In this document: positions 16,048 to 23,454 of the stretch, in pieces
How positions within the stretch are numbered: the stretch's first letter is position 1
Layout: the number at the start of each line of letters is the position of its first letter
Virus record (IMG/VR): IMGVR_UViG_3300008216_004413
Location: 1 to 39,165 of that record
Direction: 5' to 3' (one strand)
DNA length: 39,165 nucleotides
Source of the DNA: a virus
Notes under the pieces: model-generated
Databases searched by the model: none
Seen by the model: the letters and a program-made list of their open reading frames with translations, nothing else
Told to the model about the DNA's origin: nothing
Position numbers and translations under genes: made by a program

Positions 16048-17346
16048 ATGATGCCCAATTTACGGGAATACATGGAAGAAGAAAATAAAAAAAATATGAG
16101 TAACAAAGAAAATTTACCCGAGGGTGTATATGAGGCTACCCTAGAAGAGCCCCAGTCCGCACCTCAAGAAGAAACCACAGAAGAAACCACAGAAGAGGCT
16201 ACAGAAGAGGCTACGTTTGACGCTGAGGCCTTTACAGATGACGACCTAGGGGTAGACATCCCTGATATTCCGCTGCCCTCAGAGGCCCCTCCAGAGGACA
16301 AGGTGGAGGACAAATTTGAGTCTGCTTATAAGTTTGCCATTGTCGGGGTAGGTCAAGGCGGTTCGAGATTAGCTGAAACCTTTTGGAAGTTGGGGTATAG
16401 GCGAGTTGCTGTGATTAATACCGCTCCTCAAGATCTAAAATCCGTTAAGGTTCCTGTTGCAAATAAACTTTTAGTTGGAGGCAAGGGAGCAGGAAAGGAT
16501 CGCAAAGTAGCTGAAGATATCTTTAAAGAAAGTCGAGAAGATATTCTAGATTTTCTTAAACGAACTTTTAAAGGGGGTTTCAATAGGGCTTTAGTATGTA
16601 TTGGAGCCGGTGGAGGCACGGGTGCGGGAGGTGGTCCTATTGTGATAGATATTGTTCACGACCTTTGTCAGACCTATGGTATAGAAAATGCAGATACAGA
16701 TGCTCGTGTTGGGGCTGTAGTTGCCCTTCCCACTCGAGCTGAAGGTTCTAAAGTTCAATCCAACGCAAAACAAACAGCGGAGGCGTTAATCAATTTTTCT
16801 CAGAAAGGCACCCTTTCGCCGCTTATCATTTTAGACAACGAGAGAATCAAACAAATTTATCCTAAATTATCTGTCAACAAGTTTTGGGGTACCGCAAACA
16901 CGAGCATTTGTTCTTTATTTCATTTGTTTAACAAGATTGCGTGTCAGGATTCCCAATACACGGCTTTCGATAGCGCAGACCTTGATACTGTTTTTTCATC
17001 TGGCATTATATCTTTCGGGGCCGTTCCGGTCTCTCGTGAAGGCGAAGCTATTGAGGAGACGGATATTAGCTATGCTGTTAGAGATAACTTGAAGAAAAAT
17101 ATTTTAGCCAACATTGAAGTTTCCACGGGGAACGTGGCAGCATGCGTAGTCATAGGAGACCGCCAAACTCTCGACAACACAGCTCAAGAAAGCTTGGAAC
17201 ATGGCTTCGAGCAATTAAGTCGCTTGCTAGGAGAGGGTTCCACCGTTCATCGGGGTATTTATCATACTCCCAAAAAAGGATTGGTAGTTTATACCATTAT
17301 AGGCGGCATCAAGGCCCCTGAACAATTATTTGATTACCATTTGTAA
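16048..17346 (+). CDS. FtsZ/tubulin-family GTPase
   Basis: 432 residues. After an acidic, disordered extension of about 90 residues comes a Rossmann GTPase start (FAIVGVGQGGSRLAETF), the tubulin signature GAGGGTGAGGG at 186-196, and the region preceding H7/T7. The T7 loop reads AFDSADLD (D308, D311): the two acids of the FtsZ NxDxxD motif remain, but Asn is Ala. Phage relatives (PhuZ, TubZ-like) form filaments that position phage DNA or a phage nucleus. An internal ATG at 16096 (MSNKENLP) could be the real start. Partner genes for a segregation system are not visible next to it. Confidence 0.85.
   Translation: MMPNLREYMEEENKKNMSNKENLPEGVYEATLEEPQSAPQEETTEETTEEATEEATFDAEAFTDDDLGVDIPDIPLPSEAPPEDKVEDKFESAYKFAIVGVGQGGSRLAETFWKLGYRRVAVINTAPQDLKSVKVPVANKLLVGGKGAGKDRKVAEDIFKESREDILDFLKRTFKGGFNRALVCIGAGGGTGAGGGPIVIDIVHDLCQTYGIENADTDARVGAVVALPTRAEGSKVQSNAKQTAEALINFSQKGTLSPLIILDNERIKQIYPKLSVNKFWGTANTSICSLFHLFNKIACQDSQYTAFDSADLDTVFSSGIISFGAVPVSREGEAIEETDISYAVRDNLKKNILANIEVSTGNVAACVVIGDRQTLDNTAQESLEHGFEQLSRLLGEGSTVHRGIYHTPKKGLVVYTIIGGIKAPEQLFDYHL
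16171..16218 (+). repeat. 12-base tandem repeat in GTPase N-terminus
   Basis: Four consecutive 12-base units: GAAACCACAGAA twice, GAGGCTACAGAA, then a diverged GAGGCTACGTTT. They encode the ETTE/EATE run of the acidic N-terminal extension of the FtsZ-like protein. Confidence 0.75.
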
Positions 17347-17352
17347 TTTTTC

Positions 17353-19263
17353 ATGGACCGAAAAAAGAAGATTCTCATCCACAGTAATCACTGCAAGGCT
17401 TTTACTGGGTTTGGGAAGCACAAGAAAAATCTTTTAAAATATTTACATAAAACTGGTAAATATGAAATAGTAGAGCTTTCTAATTCTAAACACAAAAACG
17501 AGCTGCCCAACACCCCGTGGAAGTGTCATGGCACTCTCCCCAATAACAAGAAAGTATTGATGGAAATTGCCAAGGATCCCAACAGACAGCGTAACGCCGG
17601 TTACGGCCATGAATTAATCAATGAAATAATAGAAGAAGAAAAGCCCGACATTTATTTAGGGATAGAAGATATTTGGGCTTTTACAGGGTTTACCTCCCGA
17701 ATATGGTGGGATAAAATCAATTCTATCATTCATACCACCTTGGATAGTGTGCCCCTTCTTCCCGAATCTATCCAAGCGGCTCCCAAAATCAAACACTATT
17801 TTGTGTGGGCTTCCTTTGCGCAACGAGAGCTCGAAAGAGTGGGGCATACACATATTAAAACCGTGAGAGGTTCATTGGAAACTAAAAGTTTTTTTAAACT
17901 TGAAGATAAGGATCGAGCGATATTGCGAGAGAAGTTTGGACTGACTAAGAATTTTGTCATTGGGTTTGTTTTTAGGAATCAACTTAGAAAAAGCGTTCCC
18001 AACCTACTGGAAGGTTTTAAAAAATTTAAGTCCGCACATCCTGCCGCCGACCCCAAACTTTTGTTGCACACCCATTGGTCGGAAGGATGGGATATTCCAA
18101 CCCTTATTAAAGAAAAAGGGTTGGATAATAATGATATTGTTACAACTTATTACTGTCCCCAATGTAAACAATATTCCGTTAAGCCCTATGAGGGACAAGG
18201 AGGAGAGTGCCCTTCGTGCTACACGAAAAACTCTCTCAATACAACCAACATTAAAGACGGTGTTTCTGAAAAACAGCTTAATGAAATTTATAATTTAATG
18301 GATGTTTATTGCCATCCGTTTACCAGTGGTGGCCAAGAAATTCCCATTCAAGAAGCTAAGCTCACAGAACTTATTACATTAGTAACCAATTATTCCTGCG
18401 GAGAAGATTCGTGCGTTCCAGAGAGCGGAGGACTTCCTTTGGAATGGGCGGAGTATAGGGAGCCGGGAACCCAATTTGTGAAAGCCTCTACATCGGCCAC
18501 TTCGATTTGTGAACAATTAAAAGTTGTCTATAATATGGACCACAAAGAACGCGAAATTTCTGGAAAACAAGCTCGAGATTTTGTAATTAATAATTATTCT
18601 ATTGAAGTGGTGGGTAAGTTTTTTGAAGATTTGTTCGACGAACTGCCCCTTATTGATTGGGAAAAAATAGACCTTGATGTTACCAACGAAGAAAAGAGAG
18701 ACCCAGATTATCGGCCTAATAAAGACATGGGTAATAGCGAATGGTTGTTAGATATATACAAAAACGTTCTCAAAATGAGTGTGGATACGACCGATAACGG
18801 TTATAAATACTGGATGAATGAATTTATTAGAGGCAAAGACCGTCAGGCCATTCTTGATTTTTTCTGCCATACAGCTCGCAAAGAAAACAGCGAGCTTTTT
18901 AAAAAAACCCTAAAGGAAACAGTGGAACTAAGCCGTCCCAATAAAAGAATTGCTTACGTTATGCCCGAGCATGAAGAAGATGTTTTTTTAAGTTTGAGTA
19001 TTGTTAATTCTCTCAAGAAGCTTTATCCTGAGCACGATATTTACTTCTTTACGATGACGAAGCACTTTCAGCTGGTGGACGAATGTGCCGCTATTTATAA
19101 AGTTTGTGAATTTTTTCCTGAAATGGATGATTGTTTTTATTTTGAAGGAAGAGCAGATGAAGAGGGTCTATTCGAAATGGCCTTTTTGCCATGGCTAGAA
19201 ACTAAAAGAGCTTTGAATTATACTCGCCATGGTAAAGACAAGTTACAGTTTGACCTCAAATGA
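17353..19263 (+). CDS. GT4-type glycosyltransferase plus N-terminal half of a GT9 domain
   Basis: 636 residues. The N-terminal 450 residues are a GT-B glycosyltransferase of the GT4 type: an acceptor Rossmann domain opening with ILIHSNHCKAFTGFGKHKKN, then a donor domain with FVIGFVFRNQLRKSVPNLLEGF and a C-terminal SGGQEIPIQEAKLTE helix in the E-x7-E position. A zinc-ribbon-like insertion, C268-x2-C271 and C286-x2-C289, interrupts the donor domain. Residues 525-636 (RIAYVMPEHEEDVFLSLSIVNSL to LNYTRHGKDKL) look like the N-terminal Rossmann half of a GT9 heptosyltransferase; the matching half is the next gene, reached through an ATGA overlap. Confidence 0.75.
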   Translation: MDRKKKILIHSNHCKAFTGFGKHKKNLLKYLHKTGKYEIVELSNSKHKNELPNTPWKCHGTLPNNKKVLMEIAKDPNRQRNAGYGHELINEIIEEEKPDIYLGIEDIWAFTGFTSRIWWDKINSIIHTTLDSVPLLPESIQAAPKIKHYFVWASFAQRELERVGHTHIKTVRGSLETKSFFKLEDKDRAILREKFGLTKNFVIGFVFRNQLRKSVPNLLEGFKKFKSAHPAADPKLLLHTHWSEGWDIPTLIKEKGLDNNDIVTTYYCPQCKQYSVKPYEGQGGECPSCYTKNSLNTTNIKDGVSEKQLNEIYNLMDVYCHPFTSGGQEIPIQEAKLTELITLVTNYSCGEDSCVPESGGLPLEWAEYREPGTQFVKASTSATSICEQLKVVYNMDHKEREISGKQARDFVINNYSIEVVGKFFEDLFDELPLIDWEKIDLDVTNEEKRDPDYRPNKDMGNSEWLLDIYKNVLKMSVDTTDNGYKYWMNEFIRGKDRQAILDFFCHTARKENSELFKKTLKETVELSRPNKRIAYVMPEHEEDVFLSLSIVNSLKKLYPEHDIYFFTMTKHFQLVDECAAIYKVCEFFPEMDDCFYFEGRADEEGLFEMAFLPWLETKRALNYTRHGKDKLQFDLK

Positions 19264-20414
19264 ACATTCTCGAAAAATATAGCGTCAACTGTGGAGTAAA
19301 AATTGGGCGCGCTAGCCCCGCTTCTTCTTATTTTCCCCTGAAGGACCAGCGCTACATCGTGATTGACGACCGAAACAAATACAGTAGCAATATATATGAG
19401 CTTTTTTCTGACGTGTTGGCTCATATCCAAAAAAGCCTCGATGAAAAAAACATTAAAGTATATAGTTTTAATATAAACGAAAAAAATTTACTCCCCGGGA
19501 CGCAGCCCTTTGTTAACTTAACAAAAAAACAAGAGGCCTACCTTATCAAAAATTCTATGCTTACAGTTTCATGCGACAACCTTTCTGTTTATTACGCTTC
19601 CGCTTTGAATGTGCCAAGTATTGGCCTTTATTCAGCTTACCCAGCCGCTTGTACAGAGCCCCTGTGGGGCACCAAGCACACTTCCATTGAAAGTGATTGG
19701 TTGGGACGCCTTCCTTCCTATGGGGTAGAGGAAACCCCTAAGGCTATCAATTTTATCAAACCGGAACAAGTAGCTTTAGCAATTTTAGATAAATTAGGCC
19801 TTCCTCCTACCTTTAGCGTGGAAACCATATATATGGGAGATCTTTATCCTACTAAAATTGTTGAAGTGATTCCCGATTTTACTACGGCGCTGGATTTCCT
19901 GCAGGGTAGAGCTATTAATTTACGGGCTGATTACCATTTTAACGAGGAATTGGTTGTTCATTGGCTTCAGGGCCGTGTCGTGAATCTGTTAATCGATCGC
20001 CCCATTAGTGTGAACTTATTAAAATATTTCAAAAAAAATATAGCGCAGTTGACTGTCAATATTAACGAAAGCTTTTCGGAAGAATATTTGACCGAAGCTA
20101 GATCTACGGGGGTTCCTTTGGAAATTTTCTGCGAAAACAAAGAGCAATTGACCGATTTTAGATTTAAATTATTTGATTTTGACATAGAAGAAAGTATCTT
20201 CAAGTCTAAAACAGACCTTGATGAAAGTATAAATAAATTTAATAAAAACACTCAATTTTTGTCTGGTAAAATTTTAATTAGCGAAGGTCAAAAATATTCA
20301 TGTCTTGAAGCAAAAAAGCAAAAAAAAGTCTTGACAGGAGACCCCGAAGTAGTGTATGATACACAAGACTTTTGGAAGGAACTGGATCACTACAGACTTT
20401 TTAACAATATATGA
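19260..20414 (+). CDS. C-terminal half of GT9-like glycosyltransferase with extra domain
   Basis: 384 residues. Residues 1-190 fit the donor-binding Rossmann half of GT9 (ADP-heptose:LPS heptosyltransferase) enzymes: YIVIDDRN, then MLTVSCDNLSVYYASALNVPSIGLYSA, the usual D-x-x-x-x-H-x-A-x-x-x-x-x-P-x-x-x-L-F/Y-G/S strand-helix-strand, although the typical His is Tyr. The acceptor half is at the end of the preceding protein. Residues 195-384 form another domain of unknown family with alternating strands (INLRADYHF, VVNLLIDRP, AQLTVNINE). A promoter for the next gene lies inside its 3' end. Confidence 0.6.
   Translation: MNILEKYSVNCGVKIGRASPASSYFPLKDQRYIVIDDRNKYSSNIYELFSDVLAHIQKSLDEKNIKVYSFNINEKNLLPGTQPFVNLTKKQEAYLIKNSMLTVSCDNLSVYYASALNVPSIGLYSAYPAACTEPLWGTKHTSIESDWLGRLPSYGVEETPKAINFIKPEQVALAILDKLGLPPTFSVETIYMGDLYPTKIVEVIPDFTTALDFLQGRAINLRADYHFNEELVVHWLQGRVVNLLIDRPISVNLLKYFKKNIAQLTVNINESFSEEYLTEARSTGVPLEIFCENKEQLTDFRFKLFDFDIEESIFKSKTDLDESINKFNKNTQFLSGKILISEGQKYSCLEAKKQKKVLTGDPEVVYDTQDFWKELDHYRLFNNI
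20331..20360 (+). promoter_or_regulatory. sigma70-like promoter inside upstream gene
   Basis: TTGACA at 20331-20336, an 18-base spacer and TATGAT at 20355-20360 (11 of 12 consensus bases). It lies in the last 85 bases of the GT9-like gene and would drive the 20411 gene with a leader of about 45 bases, in contrast to the leaderless sites elsewhere. Confidence 0.6.
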
Positions 20415-21172
20415 CATATAAGCGAAACGAAGAAGGGCTTCTCACAGGGGTAGACTACAAATTCAACGACGACGGTTCAGTAGACTGGCGCGCCATGATC
20501 GACCCGAAACACCTTTACCCCAATAAGGGATGGTTTGAGTCTCGTGGAGAACCAATGCCGCGCTCTTCAGAAGGTTTGGCTGACCATCAACTCTTGATCA
20601 AACTGTCAGGCATTAAAGAGTTGGCTAAGTTACGAGGGTTTGATGGTGTTCGTTATGAAGTTATTAAATGCGAGAAAGATCATGTTGCTATCAAATGCCA
20701 CATAGCTTGGATACCAAATTTTGAGTCCGGCATGTATTACTCTCTTAAAGAGGGGCACGAAAATTACTTTAATAGCCGAGTGGCATTTGAGGATATCGCA
20801 AACGCAACAATTGACAACACTAGCAACTTTGCTCAGAAGTTTTTGGAGACGATCGCTGCCAACCGTGCCTTTGTGCGCTGTGTTCGTAATTTTTTGAACG
20901 TTCATATCGTTGGGGCCGACGAAATAGATAGCTCCCAAGGGGCCTCAGTTCCTTCGGCGCCCCAAGAAACCAAACGTCCTGAAAAACTATCTCCCATCAA
21001 CTTACTAATGGAAAAAGTAGACCTTGGGCCGGAAGATTTTTCTACCTTTAGAGACATTTTGCGCGGCCTATGGAAGAGCAAACAGTATCAAAATGAAAAA
21101 ACAGGCGAGTGGGAAAGTTGGGATGACATTCCTAAGCGCGAAGTAGTTAAAATTTTAGGAGTCATTGAATAA
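20411..21172 (+). CDS. putative ssDNA-annealing protein (Rad52/ERF-like, tentative)
   Basis: 253 residues. The centre (LADHQLLIKLSGIKELAKLRGF, EVIKCEKDHVAIKCHIAWI) followed by an ANRAFVRCVRNFLNV helix resembles the beta-sheet and helix core of phage single-strand annealing proteins, where a tract such as A-x-x-R-A-F-x-R-A is common. A linker rich in Pro and Ser and a small C-terminal domain (residues 195-253: ESWDDIPKREVVKIL) complete it. I am not certain of the family. It has a strong promoter and starts a run of small genes. The call fits a genome that also carries RecA, SSB and RecB-like genes. Confidence 0.4.
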   Translation: MTYKRNEEGLLTGVDYKFNDDGSVDWRAMIDPKHLYPNKGWFESRGEPMPRSSEGLADHQLLIKLSGIKELAKLRGFDGVRYEVIKCEKDHVAIKCHIAWIPNFESGMYYSLKEGHENYFNSRVAFEDIANATIDNTSNFAQKFLETIAANRAFVRCVRNFLNVHIVGADEIDSSQGASVPSAPQETKRPEKLSPINLLMEKVDLGPEDFSTFRDILRGLWKSKQYQNEKTGEWESWDDIPKREVVKILGVIE

Positions 21173-21270
21173 TGTATTTATTTTGTATTGTTTTTGCCTC
21201 TGCCGTTGCCCTGTGGCTTATGAACAGAAAAGGCAACGAAGATGACGATAACGGGAATATTTGGAACTAA
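21172..21270 (+). CDS. 32-residue single-pass membrane peptide
   Basis: The ATG overlaps the previous stop (TAATG). The peptide has one hydrophobic segment (YLFCIVFASAVALWLM) followed by a short charged tail (NRKGNEDDDNGN). Its 3' end overlaps the ATG frame at 21242 by 29 bases. Size and topology suit a small phage membrane peptide, but no family is recognised. Confidence 0.45.
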   Translation: MYLFCIVFASAVALWLMNRKGNEDDDNGNIWN

Positions 21271-21535
21271 TATTCAAAACCCTGTGAATCAAAAAAATTT
21301 TTCAAAACGAATTAAAACAATAGTGGACTATATATATTGTGAAACTAGATTTATGAATATCAATGTAATAAACAGAACGTCAACCCAAAAGGTTGCCCTT
21401 AAGGTATGTGAAGAAAAGCGCCCCCAATTCACAAGAGTATCGCCGATTTGGCTTGACAAGCTCAACAAGGACGTTATACTTCTAATAGAAGATAGAATCT
21501 TACATAACACTAGCAAACAAAAAACATTAAGATAA
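21242..21535 (+). CDS. small basic protein of unknown function
   Basis: 97 residues, basic, with no recognised motif. The first part (NQKNFSKRIKTIVDYIYCETRFMNINVINRTS) may be a helix plus strand, and the second (IWLDKLNKDVILLIEDRIL) a helix. The first ATG overlaps the membrane peptide by 29 bases; an internal ATG at 21350 may be the true start. No Shine-Dalgarno sequence decides between them. Only three bases separate it from the next ATG. Confidence 0.5.
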   Translation: MTITGIFGTNIQNPVNQKNFSKRIKTIVDYIYCETRFMNINVINRTSTQKVALKVCEEKRPQFTRVSPIWLDKLNKDVILLIEDRILHNTSKQKTLR

Positions 21536-21538
21536 AAT

Positions 21539-21859
21539 ATGAATAAGAATATGGACAACAACACCAAGGAATCCGAATGGAAAAAGCGTGAGCGCGGAGC
21601 GCTCTGGAAGAAGGAAGGCAAAAGCCAGAACTACCTGACAGGCGTCATTAAAAGCTTAGACGACATGGGACAGGAGGTAAAAAGCAAGGTTATTGTTTTT
21701 GCTAACAAGAACAAGACGAGCGAGAATGCCCCCGACTTCATTATCTATGAGTCGAAAGAGATGCCCCAAACAGAGTCATCGGATACCACTTCTACAACTG
21801 GCATGGACATGGGTGGTGGTGCAGACACAAACGAAGAAATCCCAGCTTTGTTGAAGTAA
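21539..21859 (+). CDS. DUF736-like small protein
   Basis: 106 residues. The first 70 (KKRERGALWKKEGKSQNYLTGVI, then KSKVIVFANKNKTSENAPDFIIYES) follow the pattern of DUF736 proteins, which read as a short beta barrel containing G-x-L/I, a K-rich strand and a closing APDFRIY-like strand. These are frequent in phage and plasmid replication neighbourhoods, but without a known function. The tail is low complexity (TESSDTTSTTGMDMGGGADT). An ATG at 21551 is an alternative start. Confidence in the family is moderate. Confidence 0.55.
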   Translation: MNKNMDNNTKESEWKKRERGALWKKEGKSQNYLTGVIKSLDDMGQEVKSKVIVFANKNKTSENAPDFIIYESKEMPQTESSDTTSTTGMDMGGGADTNEEIPALLK

Positions 21860-21860
21860 A

Positions 21861-22022
21861 ATGACAAACACTCTTTTATCCGAACAAATCTCAAATATGG
21901 CGGATACGCTGGTTTCCTATAAGCCCAAATTTGGGAGCGAGGAAGATCTGGAAGAATACATTTACTCCGTTAACGAAGCGGTTCTTGATTTAGAAAAAGT
22001 ACAAGAACAGTTAGGTGAATAA
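21861..22022 (+). CDS. small acidic helical protein
   Basis: 53 residues, starting one base after the previous stop and overlapping the deaminase GTG start by eight bases. It is acidic and helical (ISNMADTLVSY, LEEYIYSVNEAVLDLEKVQEQL) and could be a small coiled-coil or partner protein. No family is recognised. Confidence 0.5.
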   Translation: MTNTLLSEQISNMADTLVSYKPKFGSEEDLEEYIYSVNEAVLDLEKVQEQLGE

Positions 22023-22437
22023 GCGAATCGATTGGATTAGGTATGCCCTTGACCTTGCTAAGGTAGCTGCTACTCGCAGCGAAGATCCTCATGTTAAGGT
22101 CGGGGCCACTATCTTGCGGAAAGACCACTCTGTAGCCTCTCTAGGCTACAACGGAGTACCCTCTGGAATTAATATCAAATGGGCGGACCGTAACGAACGG
22201 CGCAAACGGGTGATTCACGCAGAAATTAATGCGTTGCGATATATTAGGCCTGACGAGGGCCACATTTTAGCATGTTGCTTGTCTCCTTGCAGGCATTGCA
22301 TACAGGCAATCGCATCTTATGGTATTAAGATTGTATGTTACGAGGAAGAATACGATAAAGATGAATTTGCTTTTGAATTAGCGAAAGAATTTGGTGTGAG
22401 TTTGTGTAAATATGTCGAAGGCATATATGACCAATGA
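22015..22437 (+). CDS. dCMP/cytidine deaminase-type zinc enzyme
   Basis: 140 residues starting at GTG 22015, inside the end of the previous gene. It carries the zinc-deaminase motifs HAEINAL (H68, catalytic E70) and SPCRHC (C92, C95), with DPHVKVGATI and GYNGVPSG as in ComEB/dCMP deaminases. dCMP deaminase makes dUMP for dTMP synthesis, a common phage auxiliary step. The length is close to that of other phage dCMP deaminases. Whether the substrate is dCMP or another cytidine nucleotide cannot be read from the sequence. ATGA overlap with the next gene. Confidence 0.88.
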   Translation: MNKRIDWIRYALDLAKVAATRSEDPHVKVGATILRKDHSVASLGYNGVPSGINIKWADRNERRKRVIHAEINALRYIRPDEGHILACCLSPCRHCIQAIASYGIKIVCYEEEYDKDEFAFELAKEFGVSLCKYVEGIYDQ

Positions 22438-22679
22438 AAGTTATCTGCAAACTGCGCGAAACAAACATGGAGGCTGCCCACGATAAAATCCCGGGGTATT
22501 TTGAAGGGGAAATCCAAGGCAACGGTATTTTTAAAATTACCTTGAGTGACGGCAAAAAATACGTTCTTGATTCTAAAAATACAATTTTTACTTCTGATAA
22601 GTTTTTATTAGAGGGGCACATTGCCAACGATCAAGAGTTTTTAGGCCGCGCAGTGATAGAGGTATGCGCGTTTATATGA
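22434..22679 (+). CDS. small beta-rich protein of unknown function
   Basis: 81 residues. An alternating strand pattern (MKVICKLRE, GYFEGEIQGNGIFKITLSDGKKYVL, RAVIEVCAFI) suggests a small beta barrel, but no family is recognised. It overlaps the deaminase stop by ATGA and ends one base before the next gene. Confidence 0.55.
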   Translation: MKVICKLRETNMEAAHDKIPGYFEGEIQGNGIFKITLSDGKKYVLDSKNTIFTSDKFLLEGHIANDQEFLGRAVIEVCAFI

Positions 22680-22680
22680 T

Positions 22681-22902
22681 GTGCATCATTTTATCCTACA
22701 ATTGGAAAAAAATATCTCTCCGGACGACTGTATGGTTGCTTTGGACGATTTTATATCTAGCATCATTGACTACCACGTTTACAACCCCTCCCCTTCCCTA
22801 GAATATTTATTTTCTGAAAAGTCCCTTCTAATGCAACAGTTGACCTCCAAAATGAAACATATGCAAACAAATAATCACATTTTTTTAGTTATCTCCGAAT
22901 AA
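22681..22902 (+). CDS. small helical protein of unknown function
   Basis: 73 residues from a GTG start one base after the previous stop; the alternative ATG frames at 22676-22679 are in another frame and end early. It is helical (DDCMVALDDFISSIIDYHVY, SLLMQQLTSKMKHMQTN) with an N-terminal HHF. No motif is recognised. Confidence 0.45.
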   Translation: MHHFILQLEKNISPDDCMVALDDFISSIIDYHVYNPSPSLEYLFSEKSLLMQQLTSKMKHMQTNNHIFLVISE

Positions 22903-22906
22903 AATG

Positions 22907-22934
22907 TTGACATTTCTCATTTTTAAGTTAAAAT
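22907..22934 (+). promoter_or_regulatory. sigma70-like promoter before 22956 gene
   Basis: TTGACA at 22907-22912, a 16-base spacer and TAAAAT at 22929-22934 (11 of 12 consensus bases). It lies in a 53-base gap. The ATG is 21 bases after the -10, giving a short leader of about 14 bases. Confidence 0.6.
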
Positions 22935-22955
22935 TTTTACATAGAAAACATTGAT

Positions 22956-23222
22956 ATGAGCCCGATATTAGAAACAGAAACGGATGCTCCAGCGATGCTG
23001 GTTAGTGCAATCGAATCAGCCAACTCCGAACAAGTGGACACGCTGTGGAGCATTTTAAAGTACAAAGAAATTGGTATCTTCAGAAAGATTAAGTGCATGA
23101 CTCACGTCTTAGGGCTGGATTTTACTCAAGTAGTTGAGGACTTGCCTAAAGACGATGAGGGACGCGTTTTAGACTATAAGACGCGCCACATGATTCACGA
23201 CATTTTAATCAAAGTATCTTAA
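22956..23222 (+). CDS. small helical protein of unknown function
   Basis: 88 residues with a mostly helical outline (MLVSAIESANSEQVDTLWSIL, IKCMTHVLGL, KTRHMIHDILIKV). No family is recognised. It is the first gene after a consensus-like promoter and precedes the small 23226 gene by three bases. Confidence 0.55.
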   Translation: MSPILETETDAPAMLVSAIESANSEQVDTLWSILKYKEIGIFRKIKCMTHVLGLDFTQVVEDLPKDDEGRVLDYKTRHMIHDILIKVS

Positions 23223-23225
23223 AAA

Positions 23226-23450
23226 ATGACTGATATTACACCTCAGGACGTTGGCTCTTATATCGTAAGAGATAAGCGTGGCACCTACATGAGCGGCTAT
23301 AGCCAGAAGCTGGGCGAGCAAAAAGCTCGGTTGTGGGCTCGAGATTGCGCTAAGCGATCAAAAGGAGTCCTTTATTTTCGTCAAAACGAAGGGGAGGCTG
23401 AAGAGGAGCTTGAAAGTTTCTTGGCCCCTCCTTTCAAAAAAAGAATCTAA
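23226..23450 (+). CDS. small basic protein of unknown function
   Basis: 74 residues; a strand-turn-strand start (GSYIVRDKRGTYMSGYS) followed by a basic helix (QKARLWARDCAKRSKG) and an acidic C-terminal part (NEGEAEEELESFL). The pattern is seen in small phage proteins of unknown role. It starts three bases after the previous stop. Confidence 0.55.
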   Translation: MTDITPQDVGSYIVRDKRGTYMSGYSQKLGEQKARLWARDCAKRSKGVLYFRQNEGEAEEELESFLAPPFKKRI

Positions 23451-23454
23451 ACAA

